Positions 27,928 to 38,210 of a DNA stretch of 64,000 nucleotides are shown in pieces; position 1 is the stretch's first letter, and every line of letters begins with the position of its first letter. The stretch comes from Chitinolyticbacter meiyuanensis (GTDB lineage: Bacteria; Pseudomonadota; Gammaproteobacteria; Burkholderiales; Chitinibacteraceae). The notes under the pieces were generated by a model, which ran no database searches, had not been told where the DNA came from, and saw only the letters and a list, made by a program, of their open reading frames with translations. Where the stretch lies: assembly GCF_008033135.1 (NCBI RefSeq), contig NZ_CP041335.1, forward strand, positions 2,361,925 through 2,425,924, in the 5' to 3' direction. The translations under genes were made by a program, and so were the position numbers.

Positions 27928-28737
27928 ATGCATGTCCCGGATACGTCGCGCTATCGCCAGCTGGCCTCGCTCGGCATCGAGGTGGCCAGCCTGCGTTTTG
28001 ACGGCGTGCCGATCCCCAAGCACACGCACGATGAGTTTGTGATTGCGGCTAACCTCGGTGGCATCGAGCGGGTGTGGCTCGACGGCAAGCGCTTCGATGC
28101 GCGAGATGGCGACATTACCGTCTACAACCCTGGTGCGTTGCAGGCGAGCGACGGCGGCAGCGGAGCCTGGGGTTGCGCCAGTCTTTATCTCGCACCGAGC
28201 CGGCTGATGCCGCTGTTGGGTCGATCTGAGCACCATGAATTCGTCCAGCCACTGCTGCGCAACACCGCGTTGGCGACTCAACTGATCGCCGCGGTGGGTG
28301 CGGCACTGGATGCTGAAACCGCTGCCGATGCAGCGGAAGCGGATGAAGCGCTGCTCAGCGTGCTCGATGCGCTGTTCTCTGGCCACGCCGAAGCGGTAAC
28401 GAGGGCAGTGCCGAACGGGGGCGACGTGCTATTGCTGCGGGCCGAGGCGCAATTGCTAGAACAGATGATGGATCAGCCCGATCTGGCGAGCTTGGCCGAT
28501 CAACTGGGCCTGAGCGCGGTGCAACTGGTGCGCGCCTTCAATCGGCGGCATGGTCTGCCACCATTGGCCTGGCTGCGTCAGCAGCGGCTGCGTGCTGCCA
28601 AGCAGGGCTTGCTGCACGGTGAGGTGATTGCCGATGTGGCTGCCCGCCTCGGTTTTGCCGACCAGGCCCACCTTACCCGGCAGTTTCGCGCCCAGTTCGG
28701 GCTCACCCCCGCCCAGGTCCGTAGCCGTCGCCACTGA
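27928..28737 (+). CDS. AraC family transcriptional regulator (cupin sensor)
   Basis: A 269-residue regulator. Residues about 20-150 form an AraC-type cupin ligand domain (PIPKHTHDEFVIAANLGG, FDARDGDITVYNPGALQ). The C-terminus has two helix-turn-helices: SLADQLGLSAVQLVRAFNRRHG and VIADVAARLGFADQAHLTRQFRAQFGLTP (key parts). The last is the classic AraC signature. The downstream LysE-type exporter gene is the likely target, since AraC-LysE pairs are common, with the cupin sensing the exported amino acid or analogue. This last point is inference. Confidence 0.88.
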   Translation: MHVPDTSRYRQLASLGIEVASLRFDGVPIPKHTHDEFVIAANLGGIERVWLDGKRFDARDGDITVYNPGALQASDGGSGAWGCASLYLAPSRLMPLLGRSEHHEFVQPLLRNTALATQLIAAVGAALDAETAADAAEADEALLSVLDALFSGHAEAVTRAVPNGGDVLLLRAEAQLLEQMMDQPDLASLADQLGLSAVQLVRAFNRRHGLPPLAWLRQQRLRAAKQGLLHGEVIADVAARLGFADQAHLTRQFRAQFGLTPAQVRSRRH

Positions 28738-28807
28738 AATAGCGTTCAAGACCGGTCGCGGCCGGCTTGGCATGCTTGGCGTCATCTCTTCTCATGCTGC
28801 AACTGCC

Positions 28808-29422
28808 ATGCTGCAACTCTTCATCTCCGCCTTCGTGCTCGGCGTGCTGTTCAACGCCACGCCTGGTGCCGTATTTGCCGAATCGTTGCGGCGTGGTCTG
28901 CGCGGCGGTTATCGTCCGACGCTGGCCGTGCAGATCGGCTCGCTTTTGGGCGATTTTCTCTGGGCGGTGCTGGCGCTGATCGGCGCGCAATGGCTGCTTG
29001 GCAATGCGGCTTGGCAGACGCCGCTCGCCATGGCTGGTGCCTTGCTCTTGGCGTGGCTGGGATGGGGGGCTGTGCGTGACGGCCTGGGCGAGCCGCCGGC
29101 GGTAGCCGAAACCGCTGTCGACCAGCGCTCGGCAATGATGGCCGGCGCCGCGCTGTCGCTGACCAATCCGTGGAATCTGGTGTACTGGGTGGCGCTGGCC
29201 GGCACCGTCGCTGCCCTTGGCCAGGGACTGCCGCCGCCGGTGGCACAAGGCGTGTTCCTGGCGGGCTTCATGCTGTCGTCGGTGTTGTGGTGCTTCATCT
29301 GCGCCGGCGCAATCGCGTGGCTGCATCGGCGGATCGAGCGCTGGCTGTGGAAGGCATTGCACTTCATCTGCGGGGGTGGACTGATCGCCAGTGCAGGCCT
29401 CGTGATGCTCAAATTGCGCTGA
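28808..29422 (+). CDS. LysE family exporter
   Basis: A 204-residue inner-membrane protein with six hydrophobic helices and the family pattern FNATPGAVFAESLRRGLRGG near the N-terminus (the P-G-A/P-x-x-x-E motif) and SLTNPWNLVYWVALAG in the middle (the N-P motif). It exports amino acids or other small metabolites. The start is uncertain: ATG 28808 gives the usual MLQLFISAFVLG beginning; ATG 28772 gives twelve more residues. Neither has a strong ribosome site. It lies 70 bases behind the AraC regulator and is probably controlled by it. Confidence 0.8.
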   Translation: MLQLFISAFVLGVLFNATPGAVFAESLRRGLRGGYRPTLAVQIGSLLGDFLWAVLALIGAQWLLGNAAWQTPLAMAGALLLAWLGWGAVRDGLGEPPAVAETAVDQRSAMMAGAALSLTNPWNLVYWVALAGTVAALGQGLPPPVAQGVFLAGFMLSSVLWCFICAGAIAWLHRRIERWLWKALHFICGGGLIASAGLVMLKLR

Positions 29423-29505
29423 TGGGGCAGCTAAGGCGCTGACCCGATGCCGTCGGCGAGTGTTTGGGCATAGGCTCGCAATTTTCCTCTCTTTCGGAGC
29501 CGCCC

Positions 29506-30549
29506 ATGGCCTATATCGCCGCCGAATCCCGCTATGCCTCGATGCAATACCGCCGTTGCGGCAACAGCGGCCTGCAGCTGCCCCTGCTGTCGCTGGGCTT
29601 ATGGCACAACTTTGGCGACACGGTACCGATCGAGCGTCAGCGTGCGATGGTGCGCACCGCCTTCGATCGGGGCATCACCCACTTCGATCTGGCGAACAAC
29701 TACGGCCCGCCCTACGGCAGCGCCGAAACCAACTTTGGCCGGTTGTTGCGCGAGGATCTCAAACCCTATCGCGACGAACTGATCATCTCGACCAAGGCCG
29801 GCTGGGACATGTGGCCAGGGCCGTACGGCCAGGGCGGCGGCTCGCGCAAGTACGTACTCGCCAGCCTTGACCAGAGCCTTAAGCGGCTGGGGCTCGATTA
29901 CGTCGATATCTTCTACTCGCATCGGTTCGATCCGGATACGCCGCTGGAGGAAACTGCCGGCGCGCTGGCTACGGCCGTGCAGCAAGGCAAGGCGCTGTAT
30001 GTGGGTATCTCGTCGTACTCGGCCGGCAAGACCCGAGAGATGGCGCGGCTGCTGGCTGAATACAAGGTGCCGCTGCTGATCCACCAGCCGGCCTACAACA
30101 TGCTCAATCGCTGGATCGAAGGTGAACTGCTTGAGGCGCTGCCGGAAATCGGTGCCGGCTGCATCACCTTCACTGCACTGGCGCAAGGGTTGCTCTCGGA
30201 CAAGTACCTGAACGGCATCCCGGCCAATGCCCGCGTCAACCAGCCGGGTGGTGGATCGCTGCAGGCCTCGCACCTGTCGGAAGCCAACCTTGCCCACGTG
30301 CGGGCGCTCAACGCGATCGCCGCGCGGCGTGGCCAGAGCCTGGCGCAGATGGCACTGGCCTGGGTGCTGCGCCACCCGGCAGTGACCACCACGCTGATCG
30401 GCGCCAGCAGCCCGGAGCAGATCATCGAGAATGTCGGTGCCCTCACCAACCTGCAGTTCAGCGCTGAGGAGCTGGCCGAGATCGATGGCCATGCCGTTGA
30501 AGGTGGCATCAACCTGTGGGAAAAGCCGTCGACCGACCAGCATGTTTAG
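29506..30549 (+). CDS. Aldo/keto reductase (YghZ / L-glyceraldehyde-3-phosphate reductase type)
   Basis: A 347-residue NADPH-dependent oxidoreductase with a TIM-barrel fold. Catalytic residues appear as [15 protein letters not shown] (Asp, Tyr), [15 protein letters not shown] (Lys) and [14 protein letters not shown] (His). The [19 protein letters not shown] segment is typical of the YghZ branch, which detoxifies L-glyceraldehyde 3-phosphate and methylglyoxal. The NADPH site is [15 protein letters not shown]. The ATG at 29506 has GGAG seven bases upstream; an earlier ATG at 29464 adds a non-conserved leader. It is a single gene between the LysE exporter and cysS. Confidence 0.9.
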   Translation: MAYIAAESRYASMQYRRCGNSGLQLPLLSLGLWHNFGDTVPIERQRAMVRTAFDRGITHFDLANNYGPPYGSAETNFGRLLREDLKPYRDELIISTKAGWDMWPGPYGQGGGSRKYVLASLDQSLKRLGLDYVDIFYSHRFDPDTPLEETAGALATAVQQGKALYVGISSYSAGKTREMARLLAEYKVPLLIHQPAYNMLNRWIEGELLEALPEIGAGCITFTALAQGLLSDKYLNGIPANARVNQPGGGSLQASHLSEANLAHVRALNAIAARRGQSLAQMALAWVLRHPAVTTTLIGASSPEQIIENVGALTNLQFSAEELAEIDGHAVEGGINLWEKPSTDQHV

Positions 30550-30586
30550 ACGAGTGCCACACGCCCGCATCGGGCAGGTGTGGGCC

Positions 30587-30595
30587 TGCTAGAAT
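30587..30595 (+). promoter_or_regulatory. Extended -10 promoter element for cysS
   Basis: TGC-TAGAAT (30587-30595) is an extended -10 sequence about 30 bases upstream of the cysS ATG. No good -35 is visible, which extended -10 promoters tolerate. Confidence 0.4.
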
Positions 30596-30623
30596 GCCGG
30601 CTTTGCCTGCCAGAAAAGCGACC

Positions 30624-32003
30624 ATGCTGAGCCTCTTCAACACCCTCACGCGCGAAAAGGAAGTCTTCCAGCCCATCCATCCGGGCAAGGTGAACATGTA
30701 TGTCTGCGGCATGACCGTGTACGACTACTGTCACTTGGGGCATGCGCGCGTGATGGTGGTGTTCGATATGGTGACGCGCTGGCTGCGCGCTTCCGGTTAT
30801 GCCGTGAACTACGTGCGCAACATCACCGACATTGACGACAAGATCATCAAGCGGGCGCTGGAGAATGGCGAATCGATCAACCAGCTCACCCAGCGCTTCA
30901 TCGATGCGATGAACGAGGATGCTGGCGCACTGGGCGTGATCCGGCCGGATCACGAGCCGCGTGCCACCGAGCACGTGGCGGACATGCACGCGATGATCGC
31001 CCGGCTGGTCGACAATGGGTTGGCCTATCCCGCACCCAATGGCGATGTCTACTATGCGGTGCGCAAATTCGATGGCTACGGCAAGCTTTCCGGCAAGTCA
31101 CTGGAAGACCTGCGCGCCGGCGAGCGCGTTGATGTCGATCCGAACAAGCAGGATCCGCTCGACTTTGTGCTGTGGAAGGCCGCCAAGGCTGACGAACCTC
31201 AGGATGCCAAGTGGGCATCGCCCTGGGGCGAGGGCCGTCCGGGCTGGCACATCGAATGCTCGGCGATGAGCTGCCATCACCTCGGCGCGCATTTCGACAT
31301 CCATGGCGGCGGTGCCGACCTGCAGTTTCCGCATCACGAGAACGAGATTGCCCAAAGCGAAGGTGCCAGCGGCCAGCGCTACGTGAACTACTGGATGCAT
31401 AACGGCTTCATCCGGGTGGACAACGAGAAGATGTCGAAAAGCCTCGGCAACTTCTTCACCATCCGTGAAGTGCTGCAGAAGTACGATGCCGAAGTGGTGC
31501 GCTTCTTCATCCTGCGTGCGCATTACCGCAGCCAGCTCAATTACAGCGACGCGCATCTGGATGACGCCAAGAACGCGCTGACCCGGCTCTACACCACGTT
31601 GAAGACCGTACCGCCGGCAGAGATGGCACTGGATTGGTCCTCGCCCTATGCCGCGCGTTTCCAAGTGGCAATGAACGATGACTTCGGCTCGCCGGAGGCG
31701 GTGGCTGTCTTGTTCGAGCTCGCTGCCGAAGCCAATCGTCAACATTCGTCGGCGCTTTCCGGCGAGCTGAAAACGCTGGCCGCACTGCTGGGCTTGCTGC
31801 AGCGGGCCCCCAATGCCTTCCTGCAAGGCGGCACGGGGGAGGGCGAGTGGTCTGCCGAGCGCATCGAGGCCGCCATTGCCGCGCGCAAGGCGGCACGGGT
31901 CGCCAAGGACTTTGCCGAGTCCGATCGTATTCGCGACGAACTCACCGCAGCGGGTATCGTACTGGAGGATACCGCGCAAGGCACAAGCTGGCGAAAATTG
32001 TAA
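30624..32003 (+). CDS. cysS: Cysteinyl-tRNA synthetase
   Basis: A 459-residue class I synthetase charging tRNA-Cys. The zinc ligands begin with [19 protein letters not shown], which also includes the HIGH motif as HLGH. The KMSKS motif is [10 protein letters not shown] near residue 270. The central SAMSCHHLG / [19 protein letters not shown] blocks are typical. The ATG at 30624 gives the standard [15 protein letters not shown] beginning; an upstream extension of the frame is unrelated. A strong terminator follows. Confidence 0.97.
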   Translation: MLSLFNTLTREKEVFQPIHPGKVNMYVCGMTVYDYCHLGHARVMVVFDMVTRWLRASGYAVNYVRNITDIDDKIIKRALENGESINQLTQRFIDAMNEDAGALGVIRPDHEPRATEHVADMHAMIARLVDNGLAYPAPNGDVYYAVRKFDGYGKLSGKSLEDLRAGERVDVDPNKQDPLDFVLWKAAKADEPQDAKWASPWGEGRPGWHIECSAMSCHHLGAHFDIHGGGADLQFPHHENEIAQSEGASGQRYVNYWMHNGFIRVDNEKMSKSLGNFFTIREVLQKYDAEVVRFFILRAHYRSQLNYSDAHLDDAKNALTRLYTTLKTVPPAEMALDWSSPYAARFQVAMNDDFGSPEAVAVLFELAAEANRQHSSALSGELKTLAALLGLLQRAPNAFLQGGTGEGEWSAERIEAAIAARKAARVAKDFAESDRIRDELTAAGIVLEDTAQGTSWRKL

Positions 32004-32083
32004 GAATTTGAGTATTGGCCATGCAGGGAGGTTGTGACTGCAATCCCGCTGCAGGCGGCAGCCAGACATACGATGATGTATCC

Positions 32084-32110
32084 AAAAGGGGCAGCATGGC
32101 TGCCCCTTTT
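32084..32110 (+). terminator. Rho-independent terminator of cysS
   Basis: A perfect 12-bp stem (aaaaggggcagc 32084-32095 and gctgcccctttt 32099-32110) with an ATG loop, ending in TTTTG. It lies about 80 bases beyond the cysS stop. Confidence 0.88.
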
Positions 32111-32189
32111 GTCACTTTATTGCTTTCAAACTGCAAGCGCTTCCATACGCTGACAGTTGCTAGGGCTATGATGCACTGACGGAGGCGTC

Positions 32190-34508
32190 ATGGCGGAAAA
32201 ACTGCTGAATCGGTTCGAAATCGTGCGCACGCTCGGCGAGGGCGCGCAGGGCAAGGTATTGCTTGCGCGCGATACCCAGCTCGATCGACTGGTGGCACTC
32301 AAGGCATTACGCAAAGGTCAGGGCAACGCCAACGAGGCAAGGTTGGCCAGTCGGCTGCAGCACGCCAATATCGTGACGCTGCATGATGCTTTCGAGGCGC
32401 AGGGTCAGCAATGGCTGGTGTTCGAGTATGTGGAGGGCGACACGGTGGCTGCGCTGCTCAAGCGCGATGGCCCGATGAAGCCAACCCGTGCCGTCGCCAT
32501 CGCCTGCAACGTGCTGGAGGGCCTCGCCTGTGCGCACCAGGCCGGCGTGATCCACCGCGACATCAAGCCGCACAACATCATCGTCGATACTACCGGCCGG
32601 GCGCGCATCATGGATTTCGGCATTGCCGTGGCTGCAGGCAGCCCGGCGGATTTTTCCGGCACCGTGAGCTACATGGCGCCGGAGCTGCTGAAAAAGATGC
32701 CGGCCGACGCGCAGGCCGATCTCTTTGCCGTCGGTATGACGTTGTACCAGATGCTGACCGGCAAGACCGCGGCCGAAGGCGAATCGGCGTTCTCCATCCT
32801 CTACCGCATTGCCAACGAGCCGTTCACGCCACCATCCAGCCTGCGCGAAGGCATTGACGAGAAACTCGATCATCTGGTGATGGTCGCGCTGTTCAAGGAG
32901 CCGCGGGAGCGGTACGCCGACGCCGAGGCCATGCTGGAAGCGCTACGTGGCTGGCAAGGCACACAAGGCGGGGAAAGCGAGGAGGGCGGCGGTCAGAGCA
33001 CGCTGGAATTCCTGCTGCGCCGTATGCGGCATACCGCCGATTTTCCGGCACTGTCGCAGGCGATTTCGGCGATCAACAAGATCAACGAGAACGACAGCGA
33101 GCGACTACAGGTGCTGTCCGAGGTCATCCTCAAGGATTTCTCGCTCACCAACAAGCTGCTGCGCATCGTCAATTCGGCCACCTACAGCCAGTTCGGCGGC
33201 ACCATCAGCACGATCTCGCGCGCCATCGTGATTCTCGGCTTCGACGCCATCCGCAACCTGGCGATCACGCTGTTGCTGTTCGAGCACATGCACAACAAGG
33301 CGCAGGCCAGCAGCCTGCGCGATAGCGTGCTGCGCGCCTTCTTCGCCGGTCTGCTGTGCCGCGCCATCGGCAAGCGCATCGGCGCGCGCGACGCGGAAGA
33401 GGCACTGATCTGCGGCATGTTCCATCACCTGGGCAAGCTGCTGACCATCTACTACTTCCACGAGGAAAGCGTGGAGATCGCCAAGCGCACCGAAACCGGC
33501 ACACAAGAGGAGCTGGCGGCGACAGCCGTGCTGGGGCTGTCGTACAGCGAGCTGGGCATCGGCGTGGCGCAGCACTGGAGCTTTCCGGAGCGCATCATCA
33601 ACAGCATGCGCCTGCTGCCGGAAGGGCGACAGCGCGAGCCGCAAAGCAATCTGGAGCGGCTGCGGCAATACGCCAATCTCAGCGCTGAAATCCAGCGCGT
33701 GATCGGCGCCAGTGCCAAGGATGCGGCGCGCATCCAGAATGCAGTGGTTGACCGCTATGGCATCGCACTCGGCCTCAACCAGCGTGACCTGAATGAGTTG
33801 ATGCAGGAAACGGCGGACAGCTTCGTAGGCTACTTGGGCGCGATTGGCGTTGACCACACCGGCAGTGAATTCATCCGCCAACTGCGCCGTGCCAGCAAGC
33901 CGGCCGCCACGAGCAATGACAACCAGCCGGACGACACGCTCGACCGCGCCACGCTGGAAACCGAGCTGGAAAGCGGCAGCAAGGTGCAAACCACTGCCGT
34001 GCTTTCAGCGGGAGTACAGGACATCACCAACACGCTGGTCGGTGATTTCAAACTGAATGATCTGCTGCGCATGATCCTGGAGACCATGTACCGTGGCATC
34101 GGCTTCGAGCAGGTGGTATTCGGCACCCGCGATGCCAAGCAACCGATGATCCAGGGGCGCTTCGGCTTTGGTGAGGACGTGAATGCACTGGTGCAGAATT
34201 TCCGCATTCCGCTCGGCCCCGTGCACGATGTGTTTCAGGTTGCACTGGAGCGCAACGCTGACATCCTGATCGAGGACATCGACGCCGAGAGCATCTGCGA
34301 CCGGATCCCGGATTGGTATCGCCAGCTGGGATCGAGCAAGACGTTCATCGTGTTCCCGCTCAAGCTCGAGAAGCGCATCATCGGCTGTTTCTACGGCAAT
34401 CGCAGCAAGGCGGGATCGCTGAAAATCGCCAACGACGAGCTCAATTTGCTGAAAACGCTGCGCAACCAGGCGCTGCTGGCCATCCGCACCAAACAGGTCA
34501 CCGGCTGA
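32190..34508 (+). CDS. Ser/Thr protein kinase - HDOD - GAF fusion protein
   Basis: A 772-residue soluble protein with three parts. Residues 1-260 are a Hanks-type kinase: glycine loop LGEGAQGKVLLA, Lys38 in VALKAL, HRDIKPHN at 122-129, MDFG at 141-144 and MAPE at 162-165, so it should be active. Residues about 270-480 are an HDOD domain (RLQVLSEVILKDFSLTNKLLRIVNSA, and FHHLGKLLTIYYF near 410). Residues about 600-765 look like a GAF domain (LLRMILETMYRGIGFEQVVFG, FIVFPLKLEKRIIGCFYGNR). HDOD proteins act in c-di-GMP, motility and stress control. No membrane segment is seen. Single gene behind the cysS terminator; its targets are unknown. Confidence 0.88.
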   Translation: MAEKLLNRFEIVRTLGEGAQGKVLLARDTQLDRLVALKALRKGQGNANEARLASRLQHANIVTLHDAFEAQGQQWLVFEYVEGDTVAALLKRDGPMKPTRAVAIACNVLEGLACAHQAGVIHRDIKPHNIIVDTTGRARIMDFGIAVAAGSPADFSGTVSYMAPELLKKMPADAQADLFAVGMTLYQMLTGKTAAEGESAFSILYRIANEPFTPPSSLREGIDEKLDHLVMVALFKEPRERYADAEAMLEALRGWQGTQGGESEEGGGQSTLEFLLRRMRHTADFPALSQAISAINKINENDSERLQVLSEVILKDFSLTNKLLRIVNSATYSQFGGTISTISRAIVILGFDAIRNLAITLLLFEHMHNKAQASSLRDSVLRAFFAGLLCRAIGKRIGARDAEEALICGMFHHLGKLLTIYYFHEESVEIAKRTETGTQEELAATAVLGLSYSELGIGVAQHWSFPERIINSMRLLPEGRQREPQSNLERLRQYANLSAEIQRVIGASAKDAARIQNAVVDRYGIALGLNQRDLNELMQETADSFVGYLGAIGVDHTGSEFIRQLRRASKPAATSNDNQPDDTLDRATLETELESGSKVQTTAVLSAGVQDITNTLVGDFKLNDLLRMILETMYRGIGFEQVVFGTRDAKQPMIQGRFGFGEDVNALVQNFRIPLGPVHDVFQVALERNADILIEDIDAESICDRIPDWYRQLGSSKTFIVFPLKLEKRIIGCFYGNRSKAGSLKIANDELNLLKTLRNQALLAIRTKQVTG

Positions 34509-34541
34509 AGCGCTTCATCGCTTGGAATCCGCCACCATGCT

Positions 34542-34970
34542 TTACAGCGCAAGCACTTGGCGAATGCGCACCAGCTGGTTCGCGGCAAACCAGTGACGCG
34601 ACAGGATATCCTCACCGCCCAGGCGATACGCATCGCGAAGGTAGGGCAGAGCTGCCTCCATGCCTTCCAATTCCAGGTGCGCGCGCGCCAATGTCAATGC
34701 TGTCAGCGGCTGTTGCTGTTCCAGATGCCAGGCATGCGCCGGCAGCGCGCGCCCAATGGCGTGCTGCCACTCGCCCATTTGGCAAAGCGCTTGCGCGTAG
34801 CCCGCCATGACCCAGTGATGAAATGGCTCGTTGCGCAGCCCTGCATCGGCGATCATGGCAGCAGCATGCCAGTGCTCGACACTGCGCGGCCAATCGTGAT
34901 CACAGTCCGCCTTGATGCCATGCTGGGCATGTTGAAAAGCTTGCTGCTCCAGATCATCCCGCTCGGCCAT
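34542..34970 (-). CDS. Small TPR-like hypothetical protein
   Basis: A 142-residue cytoplasmic protein of short helical repeats: HGIKADCDHDWPRSVEHWHAAAMIA, WVMAGYAQALCQMGEWQHAIGRA, LTALTLARAHLELEGMEAALPYLRDAYRLGG (key parts). The spacing resembles two or three tetratricopeptide-like units, some resembling type III chaperone TPRs. Function is unknown. It is convergent with the kinase-HDOD gene (33 bases) and lies just beyond the adhE terminator on the same strand. Confidence 0.6.
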   Translation of the reverse strand: MAERDDLEQQAFQHAQHGIKADCDHDWPRSVEHWHAAAMIADAGLRNEPFHHWVMAGYAQALCQMGEWQHAIGRALPAHAWHLEQQQPLTALTLARAHLELEGMEAALPYLRDAYRLGGEDILSRHWFAANQLVRIRQVLAL

Positions 34971-35040
34971 GCGTTATTCCCTATAAACAAGCGTCGACCG
35001 ACTGTGCTTTTGCGTTGTTCCGCGCTGGGCAGGAAAGGCA

Positions 35041-35062
35041 AAACCCGGCCGAAGCCGGGTTT
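35041..35062 (-). terminator. Rho-independent terminator of adhE
   Basis: A 9-bp stem (aaacccggc 35041-35049, gccgggttt 35054-35062) with a CGAA loop. On the minus strand it ends in TTTTGCCTTT, 18 bases past the adhE stop. Confidence 0.8.
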
Positions 35063-35079
35063 GTTGGCGTAGCCAACGC

Positions 35080-37698
35080 CTACTTCGGTTCGCGGGCGTA
35101 GGCTTCGAGGTAAGGCCGGCCGTAGTAGCTATCCAGCAGCAACTGCTTAATCTCGCTGATCAGTGGGAAGCGCGGGTTGGCGCCGGTGCACTGATCGTCG
35201 AATGCTTCTTCGGCCACTTCATCCAGCTTGGCGAGGAATTCCTTCTCCGGCACACCTGCAGCCTGGATCGATGGCGGGATTTCCAGCGCGGTCTTCAGGC
35301 CCTCCACCCAAGCCACCAGGCTTTCCACCTTCTCGTCGTCGTTGCGGCCCTTGAGCCCCAGATGCTCGGCGATATCGGCGTAACGACACTTGGCGATCGG
35401 CCGGTCGTACTGGCTAAAGGCGGTCTGCTTGGTCGGGATGTCCGCCGCGTTGTAGCGGATCACGTTGGAAATCAGCAGAGCGTTGGCCAAGCCGTGCGCC
35501 AGGTGGAACTCGGCGCCGATCTTGTGCGCCATGCTGTGGCACACGCCAAGGAAGGCATTGGCAAAGGCAATCCCCGCAATGGTGGCGGCGTTGTGCACCA
35601 TCTCGCGTGCCTTCGGATCATTGGCGCCGTTGGCGTAGGAGGAGGGCAGGTATTGCCCCAACAGCTTGAGCGCCTGCAGTGCCTGAGGATCAGAGTACTC
35701 GTTCGCCATCACCGACACATAGGCTTCCAGCGCGTGGGTGACCGCGTCGATGCCGCCATAGGCCGTGAGGCTCTTGGGCATATGCATCACCAGGTTCGGA
35801 TCGACGATCGCCATGTTCGGCGTGAGCTCGTAATCGGCGATCGGATACTTCATGCCGGTTTTTTCGTCGGTGACCACGGCAAACGGCGTCACTTCCGAGC
35901 CGGTACCCGAGGTGGTCGGGATGGCAACGAGCTGCGCCTTGATGCCGAGCTTGGGGAATTTGTAGATCCGCTTGCGGATATCCATGAAGCGCAGCGCCAG
36001 ATCCTCGAAATGCACGTCCGGGTGCTCGTACATCACCCACATGATCTTGGCGGCATCCATCGGGCTGCCCCCACCCAGCGCGATGATTACGTCCGGCTTG
36101 AAGGTGTTCAGCATATGCGTGCCCTTGCGCACCACTTCCAGCGTTGGGTCGGCTTCCACTTCATAAAACACTTCAACTTCCAGCCCCATCTGCTTGAGGA
36201 TACGGATGGTTTCGTCGCAATAGCCGTTGTTGAATAGATAACTGCCAGTCACGATGGCGGCGCGCTTCTTGTCCGAGAGTTCCTCCAGCGCAAATGGCAA
36301 ACTGCCGCGGCGGAAATAGATGCTCTTGGGCAGTTTGTGCCACAACATGTTCTCGGCCCTCTTGGCGACGGTTTTCTTGTTGATCAAGTGCTGCGGGCCG
36401 ACGTTCTCGGAAATCGAGTTGCCGCCCCAGGAACCGCAACCGAGCGTCAGCGACGGGGCCAGCGCAAAGTTGTAGAGGTCGCCAATGCCGCCTTGGGAGG
36501 AGGGCGTGTTGATCAGGATGCGCGCGGTCTTCATCTTGTCGCCGAAGTACTTGATGCGCTCAGGCTGCAGATCCTGATCGGTATAGAGCGAGGAGGTGTG
36601 GCCGATGCCGCCCAGTGCCACCAGCGCCTCGGCCTTGGTCACGGCGTCGTAGAAATCCTTGGCGCGATACATGCCCAGCGTGGGCGAAAGCTTTTCGTGG
36701 GCAAACGCTTCCTCCTCCCCGACCGAGATCACCTCGCCGATCAGCACTTTGGTATACGGCGGCACCTTGATGCCAGCCATCTCGGCGATTTTCAGTGCGC
36801 TCTGGCCGACAATATCGGCATTGAGCCCACCGTTCACCAAGATCACCTTGCGCACTGCCTCGGCATCCTTCTTGGTCAGGATATGGCCGCCGTTCTGGAT
36901 GAAGCGCTCGCGCACCTTGTCGTAGATCGTATCGACCACGATCACAGCCTGCTCGGAGGCGCAGACCACGCCGTTATCGAAAGTCTTGGACATCAGGATG
37001 GAGGCCACCGCACGCTTGATGTCGGCGGTTTCGTCGATCACCACGGGGGTATTACCGGCGCCGACGCCAATGGCCGGTTTGCCACTGGAATACGCCGCAC
37101 GCACCATGCCTGGGCCACCCGTGGCCAGGATCAGGTTCACATCCGGGTGACGCATCAGGTGATTGGACAGCTCGACCGACGGCTTGTCGATCCAGCCGAT
37201 GATGTCCTTGGGGGCACCAGCCTTGACCGCCGCTTCCAACACCAGCCGCGCCGCTTCATTGGTCGACTGCTTGGCACGCGGGTGTGGGCTGAAGATGATC
37301 GCATTACGCGTCTTCAACGAGATCAGCGCCTTGAAGATCGCGGTGGACGTCGGATTGGTGGTCGGCACGATGCCGCAGATGATGCCGATCGGCTCGGCAA
37401 TGGTGATGGTGCCGAAGTTGTCGTCGGTGGAGACGACACCACAGGTCTTGTCGTCCTTGTACTTGTTGTAAATGTACTCGGAGGCAAAGTGGTTCTTGAT
37501 CACCTTGTCCTCGACCACGCCCATGCCAGTTTCGCTTGCAGCCATCTTGGCCAGCGGAATCCGCGCATCGGCAGCGGCCAGAGCAGCAGCCCGGAAAATC
37601 TCATCGACCTGCTGTTGGGAATACGTTGCAAACAACTGCTGCGCCTTCTTGACCCGAGCGACCAGTGCGTCCAGTTCCTGCACGGTGGTGACAGTCAT
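35080..37698 (-). CDS. adhE: Bifunctional acetaldehyde-CoA / alcohol dehydrogenase
   Basis: An 872-residue fermentative enzyme reducing acetyl-CoA to ethanol via acetaldehyde, and known to assemble into spirosomes. The N-terminal aldehyde dehydrogenase half has the [24 protein letters not shown] region and catalytic Cys in [14 protein letters not shown] (near residue 245). The C-terminal iron-dependent alcohol dehydrogenase half begins about residue 450 and has [33 protein letters not shown] and the iron-binding [22 protein letters not shown] (key histidines). The ATG at 37698 has AGGAG seven bases upstream; an earlier ATG at 37731 is less likely. A single-gene unit with an AT-rich upstream region. 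Confidence 0.96.
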   Translation of the reverse strand: MTVTTVQELDALVARVKKAQQLFATYSQQQVDEIFRAAALAAADARIPLAKMAASETGMGVVEDKVIKNHFASEYIYNKYKDDKTCGVVSTDDNFGTITIAEPIGIICGIVPTTNPTSTAIFKALISLKTRNAIIFSPHPRAKQSTNEAARLVLEAAVKAGAPKDIIGWIDKPSVELSNHLMRHPDVNLILATGGPGMVRAAYSSGKPAIGVGAGNTPVVIDETADIKRAVASILMSKTFDNGVVCASEQAVIVVDTIYDKVRERFIQNGGHILTKKDAEAVRKVILVNGGLNADIVGQSALKIAEMAGIKVPPYTKVLIGEVISVGEEEAFAHEKLSPTLGMYRAKDFYDAVTKAEALVALGGIGHTSSLYTDQDLQPERIKYFGDKMKTARILINTPSSQGGIGDLYNFALAPSLTLGCGSWGGNSISENVGPQHLINKKTVAKRAENMLWHKLPKSIYFRRGSLPFALEELSDKKRAAIVTGSYLFNNGYCDETIRILKQMGLEVEVFYEVEADPTLEVVRKGTHMLNTFKPDVIIALGGGSPMDAAKIMWVMYEHPDVHFEDLALRFMDIRKRIYKFPKLGIKAQLVAIPTTSGTGSEVTPFAVVTDEKTGMKYPIADYELTPNMAIVDPNLVMHMPKSLTAYGGIDAVTHALEAYVSVMANEYSDPQALQALKLLGQYLPSSYANGANDPKAREMVHNAATIAGIAFANAFLGVCHSMAHKIGAEFHLAHGLANALLISNVIRYNAADIPTKQTAFSQYDRPIAKCRYADIAEHLGLKGRNDDEKVESLVAWVEGLKTALEIPPSIQAAGVPEKEFLAKLDEVAEEAFDDQCTGANPRFPLISEIKQLLLDSYYGRPYLEAYAREPK

Positions 37699-37872
37699 CG
37701 GTGTTCTCCTAGCTTGTACGTTGATTGGCATCCGGATGGCATGTTGTCCTGATAGCGCCTGCGCCAGCTCCGTGCCGCGCTTTCGTCGCTTCCTTCCGAC
37801 GACCGCATGCTCAAGATACGCCAGCGCTATGAGAAAGAAATTGATCTGGCACAGAGATTTGCTTTAACTGCT

Positions 37873-37898
37873 ACATGACATGTAATAATGTATATTAT
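37873..37898. promoter_or_regulatory. Tandem short palindromes upstream of adhE
   Basis: In an AT-rich pocket about 175-200 bases upstream of the adhE ATG stand two adjacent inverted repeats: ACATG-A-CATGT (37873-37883) and ATAAT-GTAT-ATTAT (37885-37898). They could be an operator or promoter element. I see no full FNR/Anr site (TTGAT-N4-ATCAA), only a TTGAT half at about 37840. Confidence 0.3.
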
Positions 37899-37929
37899 GT
37901 AAAGTGATATCCAGAGTAACAACGCTGCC

Positions 37930-38130
37930 GCAGCGTCACTTGCGCCTTGTAAGCTTGGGTTGGCCGCCCCAAGCAACATCCCCACCAGCGCCAGGCACAC
38001 GGCCAACTTCCCAAACCGCTGGTTCCAAAAACCCTGCCAGAACTCCCGCTTCTTCTCGTCCTTCTCGCGGGCCAGCTCCGCGGCCGCGATGATGAGGGAT
38101 GGCAGGGAAACGTGAAAAAAACAGCCGTTT
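37930..38130 (-). pseudogene. Remnant of a small membrane protein gene
   Basis: Between AT-rich flanks a GC-rich island on the minus strand reads SLIIAAAELAREKDEKKREF, then WQGFWNQRFGKLAVCLALVG and MLLGAANPSLQG. It has a charged helix followed by one hydrophobic segment and coding-like base composition, but no start codon: a TAA stands just upstream (38136-38138) and no ATG or GTG precedes the conserved-looking part. I take it as the scrap of a phage- or plasmid-type membrane gene left by a rearrangement. The family is not recognised. Confidence 0.35.
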
Positions 38131-38210
38131 ATGACTTAAATTATTGATTTGTATGAATTGTTTTTGCATTTTTGACGGGGTTTTTCTTGCCCCTTCCTGG
38201 TGCTCGTCAT

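Noticed and set aside
37835..37860. Possible FNR/Anr box upstream of adhE
   Set aside because: Only a TTGAT half-site is present; the second half does not match ATCAA at the required spacing.
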